A stretch of DNA of 30,209 nucleotides, taken from IMG/VR virus record IMGVR_UViG_3300046816_000335, positions 1-30,209 of that record; one strand, 5' to 3'. The notes below the pieces were generated by a model. It did no database searches and was not told where the DNA came from. It worked only from the letters and a program-made list of their open reading frames with translations. Of the stretch, positions 14,103 through 22,956 are shown in pieces. This stretch comes from a virus. Position 1 is the stretch's first letter. Every line of letters begins with the position of its first letter. A program made the translations under genes and the position numbers.

Positions 14103-15944
14103 ATGGCCGTCTCCGCCACCCGTGATCTGAAGATCAACATTATTGAGGGCCGCGAGGGTGGCGGCTTCCTCCAGGTCGCCAACGACCTCGACAAGGTCGC
14201 CACCTCGACCGAGACTGCCGATGCGAAGACGAAGCAGTGGGCTGAGTCCTCGGCCCGGCTCAATGATGAGATCGCCAAGAGCAAGGCTCGGATCAAGGAG
14301 CTGCACGAGGAGGTTGCCAAGACCGGCGACACCTCGTTGTTTGGAGATATCCGCAAGGAAGAGACCCGGCTCCGTAACTTCGAGAACACGTTCAAGGCGC
14401 TCGCCCCGGCTGTTGAAAGCTCGATCGGTGCGGCCTTCAGCGGCATCTTCGACTCGTTCAAGGACCTCCCGTTCAAGGGCATCCTGATCACCACCCTTGT
14501 CGGCGCGGCCGTCGCCGCAGCCCCCGCGGTCGGCGCGGTCCTCGGCGGGGCCGTGCTCGGCGCAGGCGGCCTGGGCGGCATTGCGGGCGGCATCTTTGCC
14601 GCGAGCAAGAACCAGAACGTCCGCGATGCCGCCTCGGCGCTGGGCAGCGCGATCAGCAGCCAGTTCTTCGGCTCCGGCGAGTCGATGGTCGAGCCCTTGG
14701 TCAAAGGGATCCAGATCTTGCAAGAGGACTTCGCCAAGCTCGACCTGGCCAAGACGTTCCGGGAGGTCGCCCCCTACGTCGAGGCAGTGGCGCACGGCAT
14801 CGGTGGTCTGGCCGGAGAGTTCCTGCCACGGTTCAACGACGCCCTGCAAAAGGGCGGTCCGGCGCTCGCGATCCTGGCGAAACTGCTGCCACAGGTCGGC
14901 GTGGCCCTCGGCGAGATGTTCCAGAACCTCGCCGACTCGAAAGGCACCTTCGAGGGTCTCGCGTTCGGCATCAACCTGACCGTGAACCTCATCAAGGGTC
15001 TCGGCAAGGGCCTTGGCTGGCTGGGCAACCAGTTCGACGGAATGCTCCGGTTTGCCGACCGTGCCACGATGGAACTTGACGCGTTCCTGCACAAGCTCCA
15101 CATTGCCGGGCCGTTCCTTGAGCTCCTCCACAAGAACCTGTCCGCGCTGATCGGCGTCGGCGACGGCGTTATCGGCATGGTCGGCGCGGTCGGCACGGGG
15201 CTGGACAACATCGTCAACCCCATGAAGCAGGCGCAACGGGCGACCCAGGAACTCAAGGACGAGATCAAGCGCCTTGACGATGCGGCCCGGTCCTACTTCA
15301 ACGTTGCCATGTCACTCGACCAGGCCGATCAGGCCGTGGCGCAGTCGTTCCTCGACCTGCGCAACAACCTGATCAAGGGCAAGCAGAACTGGGCCGACAA
15401 CACCCAGGCCGGTCACGACAACATCAGCATGGTCCAGTCGGCGATCGACGTGTTGGAGCAGCAGCGCGAGAAGGCCATCGACAACGCGAACGGCAACAAG
15501 GCTGCGGTCGACAAGGCCAACGCCTCGTACGAGTCGCAGCTGAAGACGATCATCGACATCGCGAAGAAGGCCGGGGACAGCCAGGCGGCACTGAAGGCCC
15601 TTGCCGGCAAGTACGACGTCGAGGTCATCCTCCACGCGAGCCTCGTCGACGACATCAAGGGCCTCGGCAACGTCGGCAAGATCGCCAGCGCCGTGCTCGC
15701 CAGCTACTTCCCCCACCGCGCCTCAGGCGGCCCCGTCATGGCCGGTCAGACCTACCAGGTCGGCGAGATGGGGCCTGAGTTGTATACCCCAACCAGCAAC
15801 GGCGTGATCTCGCCGCACGGGGCGGGCGGCGGCACGCAGACCCTTACCGGCGAGGTCGTCTTCAGGGGAACCGGAGACCGGTTGGTCGACGCGATCTTCG
15901 AGGCGTTCCGCTTGAAGATCCGAGCGGGATACAGCCTCACCTGA
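14103..15944 (+). CDS. Tape measure protein
   Basis: A 613-aa tape measure, which sets tail length and is ejected through the tube. N-terminal coiled-coil (about 20-100: KTKQWAESSARLNDEIAKSKARI split by short gaps), hydrophobic Gly/Ala-rich membrane-like stretch (about 127-165, ILITTLVGAAVAAAPAVGAV), long helical middle, and the C-terminal ASGGPVMAGQTYQVGEMG (about 540-557), a very frequent tape measure end motif. At the usual ratio of about 0.15 nm per residue this predicts a short tail of roughly 90 nm. SD GAGGGG precedes ATG 14103. No peptidase or lysozyme domain is visible. Confidence 0.92.
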   Translation: MAVSATRDLKINIIEGREGGGFLQVANDLDKVATSTETADAKTKQWAESSARLNDEIAKSKARIKELHEEVAKTGDTSLFGDIRKEETRLRNFENTFKALAPAVESSIGAAFSGIFDSFKDLPFKGILITTLVGAAVAAAPAVGAVLGGAVLGAGGLGGIAGGIFAASKNQNVRDAASALGSAISSQFFGSGESMVEPLVKGIQILQEDFAKLDLAKTFREVAPYVEAVAHGIGGLAGEFLPRFNDALQKGGPALAILAKLLPQVGVALGEMFQNLADSKGTFEGLAFGINLTVNLIKGLGKGLGWLGNQFDGMLRFADRATMELDAFLHKLHIAGPFLELLHKNLSALIGVGDGVIGMVGAVGTGLDNIVNPMKQAQRATQELKDEIKRLDDAARSYFNVAMSLDQADQAVAQSFLDLRNNLIKGKQNWADNTQAGHDNISMVQSAIDVLEQQREKAIDNANGNKAAVDKANASYESQLKTIIDIAKKAGDSQAALKALAGKYDVEVILHASLVDDIKGLGNVGKIASAVLASYFPHRASGGPVMAGQTYQVGEMGPELYTPTSNGVISPHGAGGGTQTLTGEVVFRGTGDRLVDAIFEAFRLKIRAGYSLT

Positions 15945-18757
15945 TGGCTACCGCCTACCGCTCCAGCCAGTCGGTCACGAACGGCAGCGCCGGCACGTCG
16001 GTGACCGTCTCGAAGCCCACGGGCATCGTGGACACCGGCACGAATCCCGCGCGCGATCAGCTGATCGCGCTCATCGCGACGGTCGGCGCACCCACCATCA
16101 CGGCGCCCGCGGGATGGACGCTCATCACCTCCGTGGCCTCCGGCACCTCGGTCACCCTGGCCGCGTACCGGAAGCTGGCCTCGTCCGAGGGCGCCAACTG
16201 GACGTGGACGCTCGGCGCTTCCCAGCGCAACTGGGGCTGGGTCGGCGCGTACACCGGGGTCGACCCGACCAACCCGGTGACAGCGACCGGCACCGACAAC
16301 ACCCTCGACACGTCGACGGTCCTGCAGCCGTCAAGCGCCGTGATCGACTCCTTTGGCCAAGGGATCGGCGCGGCTGCCGCGGTACGGGCGGCGACGGGCG
16401 CGGCGACGACGTGGACGACGACGAGCACCGAGCGTTCTGATCTGTCCACCAACGCCGGCGCCGGCACAGACATTGCAGGCGTCATCGGCGACACGGCGTA
16501 CAGCGGAGCCCTCAACTCGTTCTACGGTCCGGTCCTGACCGCCTCGCAGGCGCAGACGGCCGGCGTGGCGATCGCACTCACCCTGCTGCCCTACTTCATC
16601 CCCTATGACGGCGGACACCTGACACTGTCCCTGGAATCTGCCCTCGGCGTCGACCCGGACAGCGACCTGTCGGTGGCCACCTGGACGGCCGTATCGGGCT
16701 ACGTCCTGCAGGACCCGGGCATCACCATCCAGGCCGGCCGTCCCAACGGCACGAGTACCGCCGACCCGACCCGCATCGCGTTCACGTTGAAGAACCTCAA
16801 CGGGGAGTGGACCAACCCGACCGGCGCCTACGCCAGGTACCTGGTGCGGAACCTGCCGTTCCGGGTGAAGGTCAGCGGCATCGGCGTTGACCCCAACGGG
16901 GAGCATCGCGGGACCGCCTTCCTGGCCAGCGCCAAGCCGCGGTGGGACAAGTCGCTGAACTACTCCGTCGTCGACGTCGTGGCTCAGGGCCGGCTGCGCC
17001 GCATGCAGCAGAACAACCAGCCTCTGCACTCGGCGGCGTACCGGACGATGCTCGGCAGTCCCACCGCAACCGTGCAGGCGGTGGCGTACTGGTCACTGGA
17101 GGACCAGTCCGGCGCAACGGCTGGCGCTTCGGCGTTCTCGGGCCACCCCGCAGCGGTGGCCACCGATATCGGGTTCGCCGGCAGCAGCGGGCTGTACCTC
17201 GGATCCGCACCGATCGCGGTGCTCTCCAGCAACACGTCATCACTGACCGCAGTCATCCCGACATACACGACTAGCGATACGTGGACCGTGGCCTTCGCGA
17301 TGAGTCTGCCCGTAGAGCCGGCCGCGCAGACGACATTGATACAGGTCCAGACGACCGGGACCGCCAGTCTGTGGCGCCTGTCCATCACCCCGGGCACCTC
17401 GGCGCTCGTCCTCGATGTCTTCGACTCGAGCGGGACAAGTCTGTTGTCGACGAACATTGCCATCGATGAGGCGAGTTACTATGCCCAGCCGGCGGTGCAC
17501 GCCTTGAGCGTGGCCAAGAGCGGCTCGGATATCAACTACGAGGCATCGGTCGACAACGTCGGGTTGAGCGGCACCCTCGCCGGCAGGACCGCTGGGCAAC
17601 TGACGGCCTGGACGACCGTTGCGTCTGACGGTTTGGCCAATGCTGCGCTGGGCCATGTTGGCGTCTTCATCGATCCGCTGGCGGATGCCAGCTACCTCAC
17701 CGTGGCCCTTCAGGACGCGATTGCCCGAGGTCACTCCGGAGAATGGCCGTGGGCCAGGTTCCAGCGGCTCTGCATCGAAAACGGCGTGCCCTACAACATG
17801 GACCAGAGCGAGAACACCGATCTCACCATGGGTCCACAGCTGGTCGATTCCCTCTTCAACCTGCTCGGCCAATGCCGCGACATCGAGGGCTGCCTCATGC
17901 ACGATGCCGGCACCGATCCGGTCGGCGCTACGGGCGTGCTGATGTTTCCGGCCAGCGACGAACGCGACAACGCCACCACCGCCCTGACACTGGACTTCGA
18001 CCTGCACCAGGTCACCGACGGCTTCGAGCCGACCCTCGACGACACCAACATCGTGAACGCCGTCGAGGCCTCCCGGATCGGCGGATCCAGCCGCACCGTC
18101 ATCGACCAGGACTCGATCGACGTCGAAGGCGAGTACAAGAGCCAGTTCTCGTTCAACGCAGAGACCGATCAGTTCCTCGCCGACCTCGCCGGTTGGCGGG
18201 TCAACCTCGGCACCCTGCGGGGCATGCGGTACCCGCAGATCGGATGGAACCTGCGCCGCTCGCCGGAACTTGTCCAGCAATGGCTTGCGTGCGCGCCAAG
18301 CTCCAAACTGGATGTAGCGAACCCGCCGTCGCAGTACCCGCCGGACCTCATCGAGTCGTTCATCGAGGGGTACCTGGAGACGCTGTCCGACTGGAACTGG
18401 ACCGTCGTCGCGAACCTCTCACCGGCCGCCGGCAACCACGTGCGGATCCTCGCCAACGACGTCGGCGACACAGACCCGGATCTCGGCCGCGACGACTGGG
18501 ACTCCTGCGTGCTGGCCGGCTCACCCAGTGCCGGCGCGACCAGCACCACGGTCACGACCACGCCGCTGATCACGACGGCCGCGGACGACTTCCCGTTCGA
18601 CGTCTTCATCTTCGGTGAGCAGATCACGATCACCAACTGCACCGGGTCCAGCAACCCGCAGACCATCACCATGACCCGCGCCGTGAACGGCGTCTCCATG
18701 GCCCACGCCGCCGGAGACGCCGTGATCCTGGCCGCCCCTCTGATCCTGACGATGTGA
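15944..18757 (+). CDS. Large minor tail protein (tail tip/adhesion)
   Basis: A 937-aa protein starting in a TGATG overlap with the tape measure stop. Residues 1-215 are a beta-sandwich (ALIATVGAPTITAPAGW, AAYRKLASSEGANWTW, WVGAYTGVDPTNPV) similar in layout to the 8593-9774 protein. Residues about 222-350 begin YDGGHLTLSLESALG and resemble the distal-tail/tip region (PFRVKVSGIG, GEHRGTAFLASAKPRWDKS). A central lectin-like part (about 380-590) has VAYWSLEDQSG and WTVAFAMSLPVEPAAQ. The C-terminal part (DDFPFDVFIFGEQITITNC, MTRAVNGVSMAHAAGDAV) is a common actinophage minor tail ending. It probably forms the tail tip and contacts the host surface. Confidence 0.82.
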   Translation: MATAYRSSQSVTNGSAGTSVTVSKPTGIVDTGTNPARDQLIALIATVGAPTITAPAGWTLITSVASGTSVTLAAYRKLASSEGANWTWTLGASQRNWGWVGAYTGVDPTNPVTATGTDNTLDTSTVLQPSSAVIDSFGQGIGAAAAVRAATGAATTWTTTSTERSDLSTNAGAGTDIAGVIGDTAYSGALNSFYGPVLTASQAQTAGVAIALTLLPYFIPYDGGHLTLSLESALGVDPDSDLSVATWTAVSGYVLQDPGITIQAGRPNGTSTADPTRIAFTLKNLNGEWTNPTGAYARYLVRNLPFRVKVSGIGVDPNGEHRGTAFLASAKPRWDKSLNYSVVDVVAQGRLRRMQQNNQPLHSAAYRTMLGSPTATVQAVAYWSLEDQSGATAGASAFSGHPAAVATDIGFAGSSGLYLGSAPIAVLSSNTSSLTAVIPTYTTSDTWTVAFAMSLPVEPAAQTTLIQVQTTGTASLWRLSITPGTSALVLDVFDSSGTSLLSTNIAIDEASYYAQPAVHALSVAKSGSDINYEASVDNVGLSGTLAGRTAGQLTAWTTVASDGLANAALGHVGVFIDPLADASYLTVALQDAIARGHSGEWPWARFQRLCIENGVPYNMDQSENTDLTMGPQLVDSLFNLLGQCRDIEGCLMHDAGTDPVGATGVLMFPASDERDNATTALTLDFDLHQVTDGFEPTLDDTNIVNAVEASRIGGSSRTVIDQDSIDVEGEYKSQFSFNAETDQFLADLAGWRVNLGTLRGMRYPQIGWNLRRSPELVQQWLACAPSSKLDVANPPSQYPPDLIESFIEGYLETLSDWNWTVVANLSPAAGNHVRILANDVGDTDPDLGRDDWDSCVLAGSPSAGATSTTVTTTPLITTAADDFPFDVFIFGEQITITNCTGSSNPQTITMTRAVNGVSMAHAAGDAVILAAPLILTM

Positions 18758-18764
18758 GGTACTG

Positions 18765-19256
18765 ATGGGCGCCTGGACCGGCACTGTTCCCAGCCATGCA
18801 GCGGGCGCGAAATCGAAGGCGTCGAAGCTGCAGACGATCGACGACATCCTCACGGCCCTGACCGGCTCGTGGACGGACTTCTCGGCGTCGTTCACCATCA
18901 CCGCCTCGGTGACGCCGCCGACGAAGGGCAACTCGACCTACACCGCGGCGTATGTTCAGGTCGGCAAGACGGTCGACTACACCTTCTCAGTGACGGTCGG
19001 CTCGACCTTTGTGGCCGGCTCCGGAGACTACCGATTCCTGCTCCCGGTGACCGCGGTCATGGGCAGCTGCATTGGTGTCGTCCGGATCCTGGACTCCGGC
19101 ACCTCGTACTACGTGGCTGCCCTGACGATGCAGAACTCGACACATCTCGAAGCGGTCAAGGACGGCTCCGCCACGCTCGTGGGTTCGGCCGGCCCCGGCA
19201 CGGCATGGGCGACGGGGGACATCATCCGCGGCCAGATCCGATACGAGGCCGCCTGA
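18765..19256 (+). CDS. Minor tail protein, probable tip/receptor-side
   Basis: A 163-aa protein with an N-terminal linker (MGAWTGTVPSHAAGAKSKAS), a short helix (LQTIDDILTALTGSW) and then a strand-rich C-terminal domain (YVQVGKTVDYTFSVTVGSTF, GDYRFLLPVTAVMGSC). This layout is frequent for small actinophage tail-tip proteins placed between the large minor tail protein and the endolysin. No enzyme motif is visible. Ribosome site GAGGT precedes ATG 18765. Receptor-binding role is inferred from position. Confidence 0.68.
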   Translation: MGAWTGTVPSHAAGAKSKASKLQTIDDILTALTGSWTDFSASFTITASVTPPTKGNSTYTAAYVQVGKTVDYTFSVTVGSTFVAGSGDYRFLLPVTAVMGSCIGVVRILDSGTSYYVAALTMQNSTHLEAVKDGSATLVGSAGPGTAWATGDIIRGQIRYEAA

Positions 19257-20191
19257 TGGCCCTCACCGAGTTCCCCGACGTCTCCCACTACCAGGCCGGC
19301 ATGTCCCTCACCGGCTCACCGGCGGCGATCGCGAAGTGCACGCAGGGCACGTTCTACCTCGACCCGTCCTACGCCAACTTCAAGGCCCAGGCGCTGGCGC
19401 TGGCCATCCCGTTCGCCGCGTACCACTGGGTCGACGGCAGCGACCTGCAGGCCCAAGCGGCCCGCTGCTACTCGGTGGCCGGGCGGACGCCGGTGATGTG
19501 GGACTGCGAGGCGGCCGGCGCCACCGTGCCGCGGATCGCGGACCTGACCGCCCGGTACCGCAAGCTCGGCGGGACGGCCTCGCTGGTCTACCTGCCGCAC
19601 TGGTGGTGGCAGCAGCTCGGATCCCCGGACCTGCGCCCGCTGGCCGCGCTCGGTCTGTCGCTGGTCTCCTCGAGCTACCCGCCGGGCGGCTACTCAGACA
19701 ACGGCCCCGGCTGGGCACCCTACGGCGGCATGACGCCGGTGGTGTGGCAGTACACCGACAAGCCGCACGACATGAACGCCTTCAAGGGCACCGCCGCAGA
19801 ACTGGCGGCGCTATTCGCCGGCAGCCACGTGCCGCCGGCACTGGTCAAACCGAAGGGCAAGCGCATGCGCGGATACAAGGCGTCCGACAACGCGACCGTC
19901 TACGTCGGAGACGGCGTCCAGTGCCGGACCAACTTCAGCTGGAAGCAGTTCTGCTTCATGGTCGACCTCGGCCTGCTCGAGCCGCCACCGGCCGGCCAGA
20001 CCACGGCCGGGCCGGGCAAGTACGACTCGATGGTCTGGGTCCTGCCCGCCGGTGAGGTCCTCAACTACGCCGGCGTCCTCGCGTCGGACGGCGGCACGCC
20101 TGGCGCCCCGATCGACCTCGCAGCGGTCGAGGCCGCGGCGGAGAAGGGTGCCAAGGAAGGCATCGAAGGCGCCACCATCCACACCGCGTAG
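19256..20191 (+). CDS. Endolysin, GH25 muramidase
   Basis: A 311-aa endolysin. The catalytic domain (about 5-190) is glycoside hydrolase 25: PDVSHYQ (7-13) gives the first Asp, MWDCEAAG (81-88) the DxE pair, and PVVWQYTD (161-168) the conserved late strand. It would cut the glycan chain of peptidoglycan during lysis. Residues about 200-311 form a separate C-terminal part with DNATVYVGDGVQCRTNF and a helical tail (AAVEAAAEKGAKEGIEG), likely for wall binding. There is no signal peptide, so export needs a holin. It starts in a TGATG overlap with the tail gene, with holin candidates just downstream. Confidence 0.9.
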   Translation: MALTEFPDVSHYQAGMSLTGSPAAIAKCTQGTFYLDPSYANFKAQALALAIPFAAYHWVDGSDLQAQAARCYSVAGRTPVMWDCEAAGATVPRIADLTARYRKLGGTASLVYLPHWWWQQLGSPDLRPLAALGLSLVSSSYPPGGYSDNGPGWAPYGGMTPVVWQYTDKPHDMNAFKGTAAELAALFAGSHVPPALVKPKGKRMRGYKASDNATVYVGDGVQCRTNFSWKQFCFMVDLGLLEPPPAGQTTAGPGKYDSMVWVLPAGEVLNYAGVLASDGGTPGAPIDLAAVEAAAEKGAKEGIEGATIHTA

Positions 20192-20218
20192 TACCTGCAC
20201 CACGGGGGAGGGGGCGCG

Positions 20219-20437
20219 GTGTCGCCCTTCATGTACTGGCTGGCCGGCGGCGGCCTGGTCGGGCTGCTCACCATGCTGGCCCGACTGTTCCTGCGCCTGC
20301 ACAACGATGTGGTGCAGTCCGAGCGGCGCCGCGCGGATGACGCGGTGGCGCGGGCGGTGGCCGCCGAGAAGCGGGCCGATCTGCGGGAGGACCAGATGGC
20401 CATACTCCTCGGCCGGGTACGGGAGCCTGCGCCGTGA
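20219..20437 (+). CDS. Small membrane protein with coiled-coil, holin-like
   Basis: A 72-aa protein starting GTG 20219 after GGGGGAGGGGG. One N-terminal membrane segment (about 4-24, YWLAGGGLVGLLTMLARLFL) is followed by a charged helix (SERRRADDAVARAVAAEKRADLR) that could form a coiled coil. It lies directly after the endolysin, as holin or spanin-like lysis genes do. One membrane segment plus a cytoplasmic helix would fit a class III-like holin or an antiholin. The stop overlaps the next start (GTGA). Confidence 0.6.
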   Translation: MSPFMYWLAGGGLVGLLTMLARLFLRLHNDVVQSERRRADDAVARAVAAEKRADLREDQMAILLGRVREPAP

Positions 20438-20625
20438 GGTGGTGGTGGCGGCGCAAGCCCACGAACGGGACCGCGCACGCCCGCGCCGAGCAGGAAGCCA
20501 AACTGCGGGCGGCGCAGCGGATGACGCCGGTCTACGAGCAGTGGGCCGAACGGATCGCCGACCTGCCCGCGGACGAGTTGGCGGCACGGATGCGTCTGGC
20601 CATGACGATCGTGAGGCACTCGTGA
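20434..20625 (+). CDS. Small hypothetical protein in lysis region
   Basis: A 63-aa protein beginning MRWWWRRKP and ending in a helix (YEQWAERIADLPADELAARMRLAMTIVRH). Similar short WWRR-starting proteins sit beside lysis genes in other actinophages, as far as I recall; no function is known to me. It is not strongly hydrophobic, so it is not itself a holin. It overlaps both neighbours (GTGA each), so it is part of the lysis operon. Confidence 0.62.
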   Translation: MRWWWRRKPTNGTAHARAEQEAKLRAAQRMTPVYEQWAERIADLPADELAARMRLAMTIVRHS

Positions 20626-20891
20626 ACGTCCACGTCGTCATCGTGCTGGAGTGGCTGGTCATCCTCGTCGGCCTGACCTTGTTCCAGGCGTTCCACGGCT
20701 GGCCGGGCAAGTACGCCGACCCGGTCATGGCGTGGCACCTCGGCGTGATGACCGCCGCCCAGCAGCTGGAGATCGCTGCGTTGTTCATGGCCGGGGTGTC
20801 GCTGATGCCCTCGGTCCTCGCCTACGGCGCCTCGGCCGCCATCGTGTACTGGCGCCTGTGGCTGCTGCTGCGCACCCGCCGCAAGATCTGA
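20622..20891 (+). CDS. Two-to-three-helix membrane protein, lysis region
   Basis: An 89-aa protein starting GTG 20622. Membrane segments at about 3-24 (VHVVIVLEWLVILVGLTLFQ) and 45-82 (two short helices, AALFMAGVSLMPSVLAYGAS and AAIVYWRLWLLL), ending in basic RTRRKI. The topology allows a holin role, but the spacing of segments and the linker GWPGKYADPVMAWHL are not diagnostic. It precedes a more typical two-helix holin candidate. Confidence 0.6.
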   Translation: MNVHVVIVLEWLVILVGLTLFQAFHGWPGKYADPVMAWHLGVMTAAQQLEIAALFMAGVSLMPSVLAYGASAAIVYWRLWLLLRTRRKI

Positions 20892-20907
20892 TCACCGGAG
20901 GTACGAC

Positions 20908-21093
20908 ATGACCAGACTCGCCGAGTGCGCCAAGGCCTGCGTGGCCGTCGGCACAGCCGCCCTCGTGGCCGTCCAGGCGCTCATCCCGATGTCGCCCACC
21001 GAGCACGGCTGGGTGGCGGTCGCGCTGGCCGGCCTCGGCGCGGCCGCCGTGTACCGGGTTCCGAACGCGCCGGCCGAGCCGGCGCCGAAGTGA
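20908..21093 (+). CDS. Probable holin (two-helix, actinophage type)
   Basis: A 61-aa protein with two membrane segments: about 5-27 (AECAKACVAVGTAALVAVQA) and 34-52 (HGWVAVALAGLGAAAVYRVP), with a Pro-rich C-terminus. The pattern AKACVA...EHGWVAVALAGLGAAAVY..PN is common to small phage holin-like proteins next to actinophage endolysins. It would form the membrane lesion that releases the GH25 lysin. GGAGG lies upstream of ATG 20908. It overlaps the next gene by GTGA. Confidence 0.72.
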   Translation: MTRLAECAKACVAVGTAALVAVQALIPMSPTEHGWVAVALAGLGAAAVYRVPNAPAEPAPK

Positions 21094-21731
21094 CCTACGA
21101 CAGCCGCCCGGAGACGCTGCTGCACAGCCAGCGCGTCGGCGAACTCATGGTGCAGGTGGCCAAAGAGGTGCTCGACCGGTCAACCTGCCATGACCGCAGC
21201 AAGACGCTGCCACCCGAGGTCGAGACCTTCGACGAGTTCACGCCGAAGCTCAAGGGCTCCACCTACGGCACTGACGAGTACAAGAGCTTCCTCGTCGCGA
21301 TGGGCGAAGGCCTCGCCCATCACTACGCCCACAACCGGCACCACCCGGAGCACTTCCGCAACGGCGTGGACGATATGACTCTCGCCGACCTCGTCGAGAT
21401 GCTCGCCGACTGGAAGGCCGCCACCGAACGGCACGATACTGGCGACCTGGCCAAGAGTCTGCTGATCCAGCAGGAGCGCTTCGGCCTGTCCGACCAGTTG
21501 GTGCGGATCCTGCGGAATACCGCCCTGCGCTACCGCTGGCTGACGGGCCAGCCCTGCGGCGCTGAGACCAGCCACTATCGCGGCGAGCACTGGGTCTGCA
21601 ACGTGACCGTTGACTCGCTCGGCAAGCACGAAGGCACCCATGAAGACGGCTCCTGGGGTCCCGGTGCCGAATGGCCGCAGAACTCCACCGATGCTCCGAC
21701 CGCACCCGCGGCCGGTCCCAATAAGGAGTGA
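21090..21731 (+). CDS. DUF5662-like protein, HD-type residue pattern
   Basis: A 213-aa protein matching, by memory of its conserved blocks, the DUF5662 phage family. Residues include H12, CHDRSK (33-38), LAHHYAHNRHHPEH (75-88) and DLVEMLADWKAAT (100-112). This His, His-Asp, His, Asp spacing resembles HD-superfamily metal phosphohydrolases, but function is unproven. The C-terminal part (155-185) adds CGAETSHYRGEHWVC ... HEGTHEDGS, a likely metal knuckle. GTG 21090 overlaps the holin stop. Its place just after lysis genes and before a secreted protein suggests an accessory (moron-like) role. Confidence 0.7.
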   Translation: MTYDSRPETLLHSQRVGELMVQVAKEVLDRSTCHDRSKTLPPEVETFDEFTPKLKGSTYGTDEYKSFLVAMGEGLAHHYAHNRHHPEHFRNGVDDMTLADLVEMLADWKAATERHDTGDLAKSLLIQQERFGLSDQLVRILRNTALRYRWLTGQPCGAETSHYRGEHWVCNVTVDSLGKHEGTHEDGSWGPGAEWPQNSTDAPTAPAAGPNKE

Positions 21732-21733
21732 CG

Positions 21734-22837
21734 ATGCACAAGCACCGCGCACCGATGAGCAAACGCAGGGCGATCCTCGCCCTCACCGCAGCCCTGGCCC
21801 TCGTGGCCGGGGTTTTGTTCGTTTCAGGCGGTCACAACGCCGCCGGCCCAGTGGGCAGCCAGCAGGTCGCCGGCACCGCCCCGGGCAACGTCTGCGTCGG
21901 GGGACTCCCGGACGCTGACGGCAACTACACGATGCAGTGCCACCAGGACCCGGCCAGCCCGTCGTCGAGCCCCACCGCTGGACCGACCACGCCGCCCGCC
22001 ACAACGCCTCCTACGACCACACCGCCGGCAACGACGCCCCCTGCCACTACGCCGCCGCCGACGTCAACGCCGCCCAGTGGGCCGCTGACGGGCTGCATCG
22101 CCCATCCTGGCGTGTGCGGGTACCCGGACGCCTCGAGCACGGGAACGCCCGCGGGTATTGCCCTGAAGACGTTCACCGGCACCATCACCGCCGGGACGAC
22201 GTATGACGGGTACGCGTTCGGCTGCCTGTCCTTCAAGGCCGCCAACGTCACGATCCGGAACTCGTCGGTGCGGTGCGCCAACAACTCCTACGCCATCGAC
22301 TCGCTCGACACCTCGGGCACGTTCACGATCGAGCACACCACCATCGTGTGCACCGGCGGGTCCGGCGGTACGGCCATCGGCGAGGACCACGTGGCCGCGC
22401 GGTGGGTCGACATCAGTAACTGCGAGAACGGCGCCGACGCCAACAACGTGTTCAGCATCCGCGACTCCTACATCCACGACATGCTGAAGAACCCGAACCT
22501 GCACACGGATGGCATCCAGGTGTGGCCCGGCGCGACCAACATCGTGTTCGTGCATAACACCGTCCTGATGCACAACCAGGGTGGCGGCCAGAACTCCGCG
22601 TTCACCTCCGGCGGGCCCGGCGGCGGACCTCAGGGTCACTTCGTGGTGACCGACGACATCCTCGACTTCGGCAACTACATCGTCTACTGGTCCGGCAACG
22701 CGGGCGTGCTGGCCAACAACCGGTTCGGCAACCTCGGTAGCCCGGGCAATGCCCCGTTCGGGTACTGCGACGGGTGCGGCACGGCCACGAAGTCCGGCAA
22801 CGTTCTGGACAGCACCGGCGCAGCGTTGGCGGTGTGA
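21734..22837 (+). CDS. Secreted/anchored right-handed beta-helix protein
   Basis: A 367-aa protein. Basic start MHKHRAPMSKRR plus a hydrophobic stretch (about 12-32) gives a signal peptide or N-terminal anchor; residues about 73-117 are a Pro/Thr-rich linker (TTPPATTPPTTTPPATTPP type); residues about 135-360 are beta-helix coils with N-ladder turns (AANVTIRNSSVRC, SFTIEHTT-like, ARWVDISNCENGADANN, NIVFVHNTVLMHNQGGGQNS, NAGVLANNRFGNLG). This fold occurs in polysaccharide lyases/hydrolases and in phage spikes, but a signal peptide means export by the host, not virion assembly. ATG 21734 is chosen since AAGGAG is at 21723-21728. Catalytic residues cannot be assigned. Possible lysogenic conversion factor. 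Confidence 0.8.
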   Translation: MHKHRAPMSKRRAILALTAALALVAGVLFVSGGHNAAGPVGSQQVAGTAPGNVCVGGLPDADGNYTMQCHQDPASPSSSPTAGPTTPPATTPPTTTPPATTPPATTPPPTSTPPSGPLTGCIAHPGVCGYPDASSTGTPAGIALKTFTGTITAGTTYDGYAFGCLSFKAANVTIRNSSVRCANNSYAIDSLDTSGTFTIEHTTIVCTGGSGGTAIGEDHVAARWVDISNCENGADANNVFSIRDSYIHDMLKNPNLHTDGIQVWPGATNIVFVHNTVLMHNQGGGQNSAFTSGGPGGGPQGHFVVTDDILDFGNYIVYWSGNAGVLANNRFGNLGSPGNAPFGYCDGCGTATKSGNVLDSTGAALAV

Positions 22838-22906
22838 CATGGAAAATGGCTGACATGAACGACGGCTGATGCTCGGGTAACCCCCGACGGGTAAACCCCG
22901 AGACGC

Positions 22907-22949
22907 AAAAAGGCGCCGCGCCTGCCCTCACGGGTAGGTGCGGCGCCTT
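22907..22949. terminator. Bidirectional intrinsic terminator
   Basis: AAGGCGCCGC (22910-22919) pairs perfectly with GCGGCGCCTT (22940-22949), and CCTGCCC/GGGTAGG extends the stem inward with one G-U pair. An A-run precedes it and TTCGTCGTTT follows. It sits between convergent genes (rightward beta-helix gene, leftward 22957-23193), as expected. A second smaller hairpin (CTCGGG/CCCGAG, 22872-22902) precedes it. Confidence 0.88.
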
Positions 22950-22956
22950 CGTCGTT

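Noticed and set aside
13755-15236. Long minus-strand open frame opposite the tape measure
   Set aside because: Antisense shadow; tape measure coding is clear on the plus strand.
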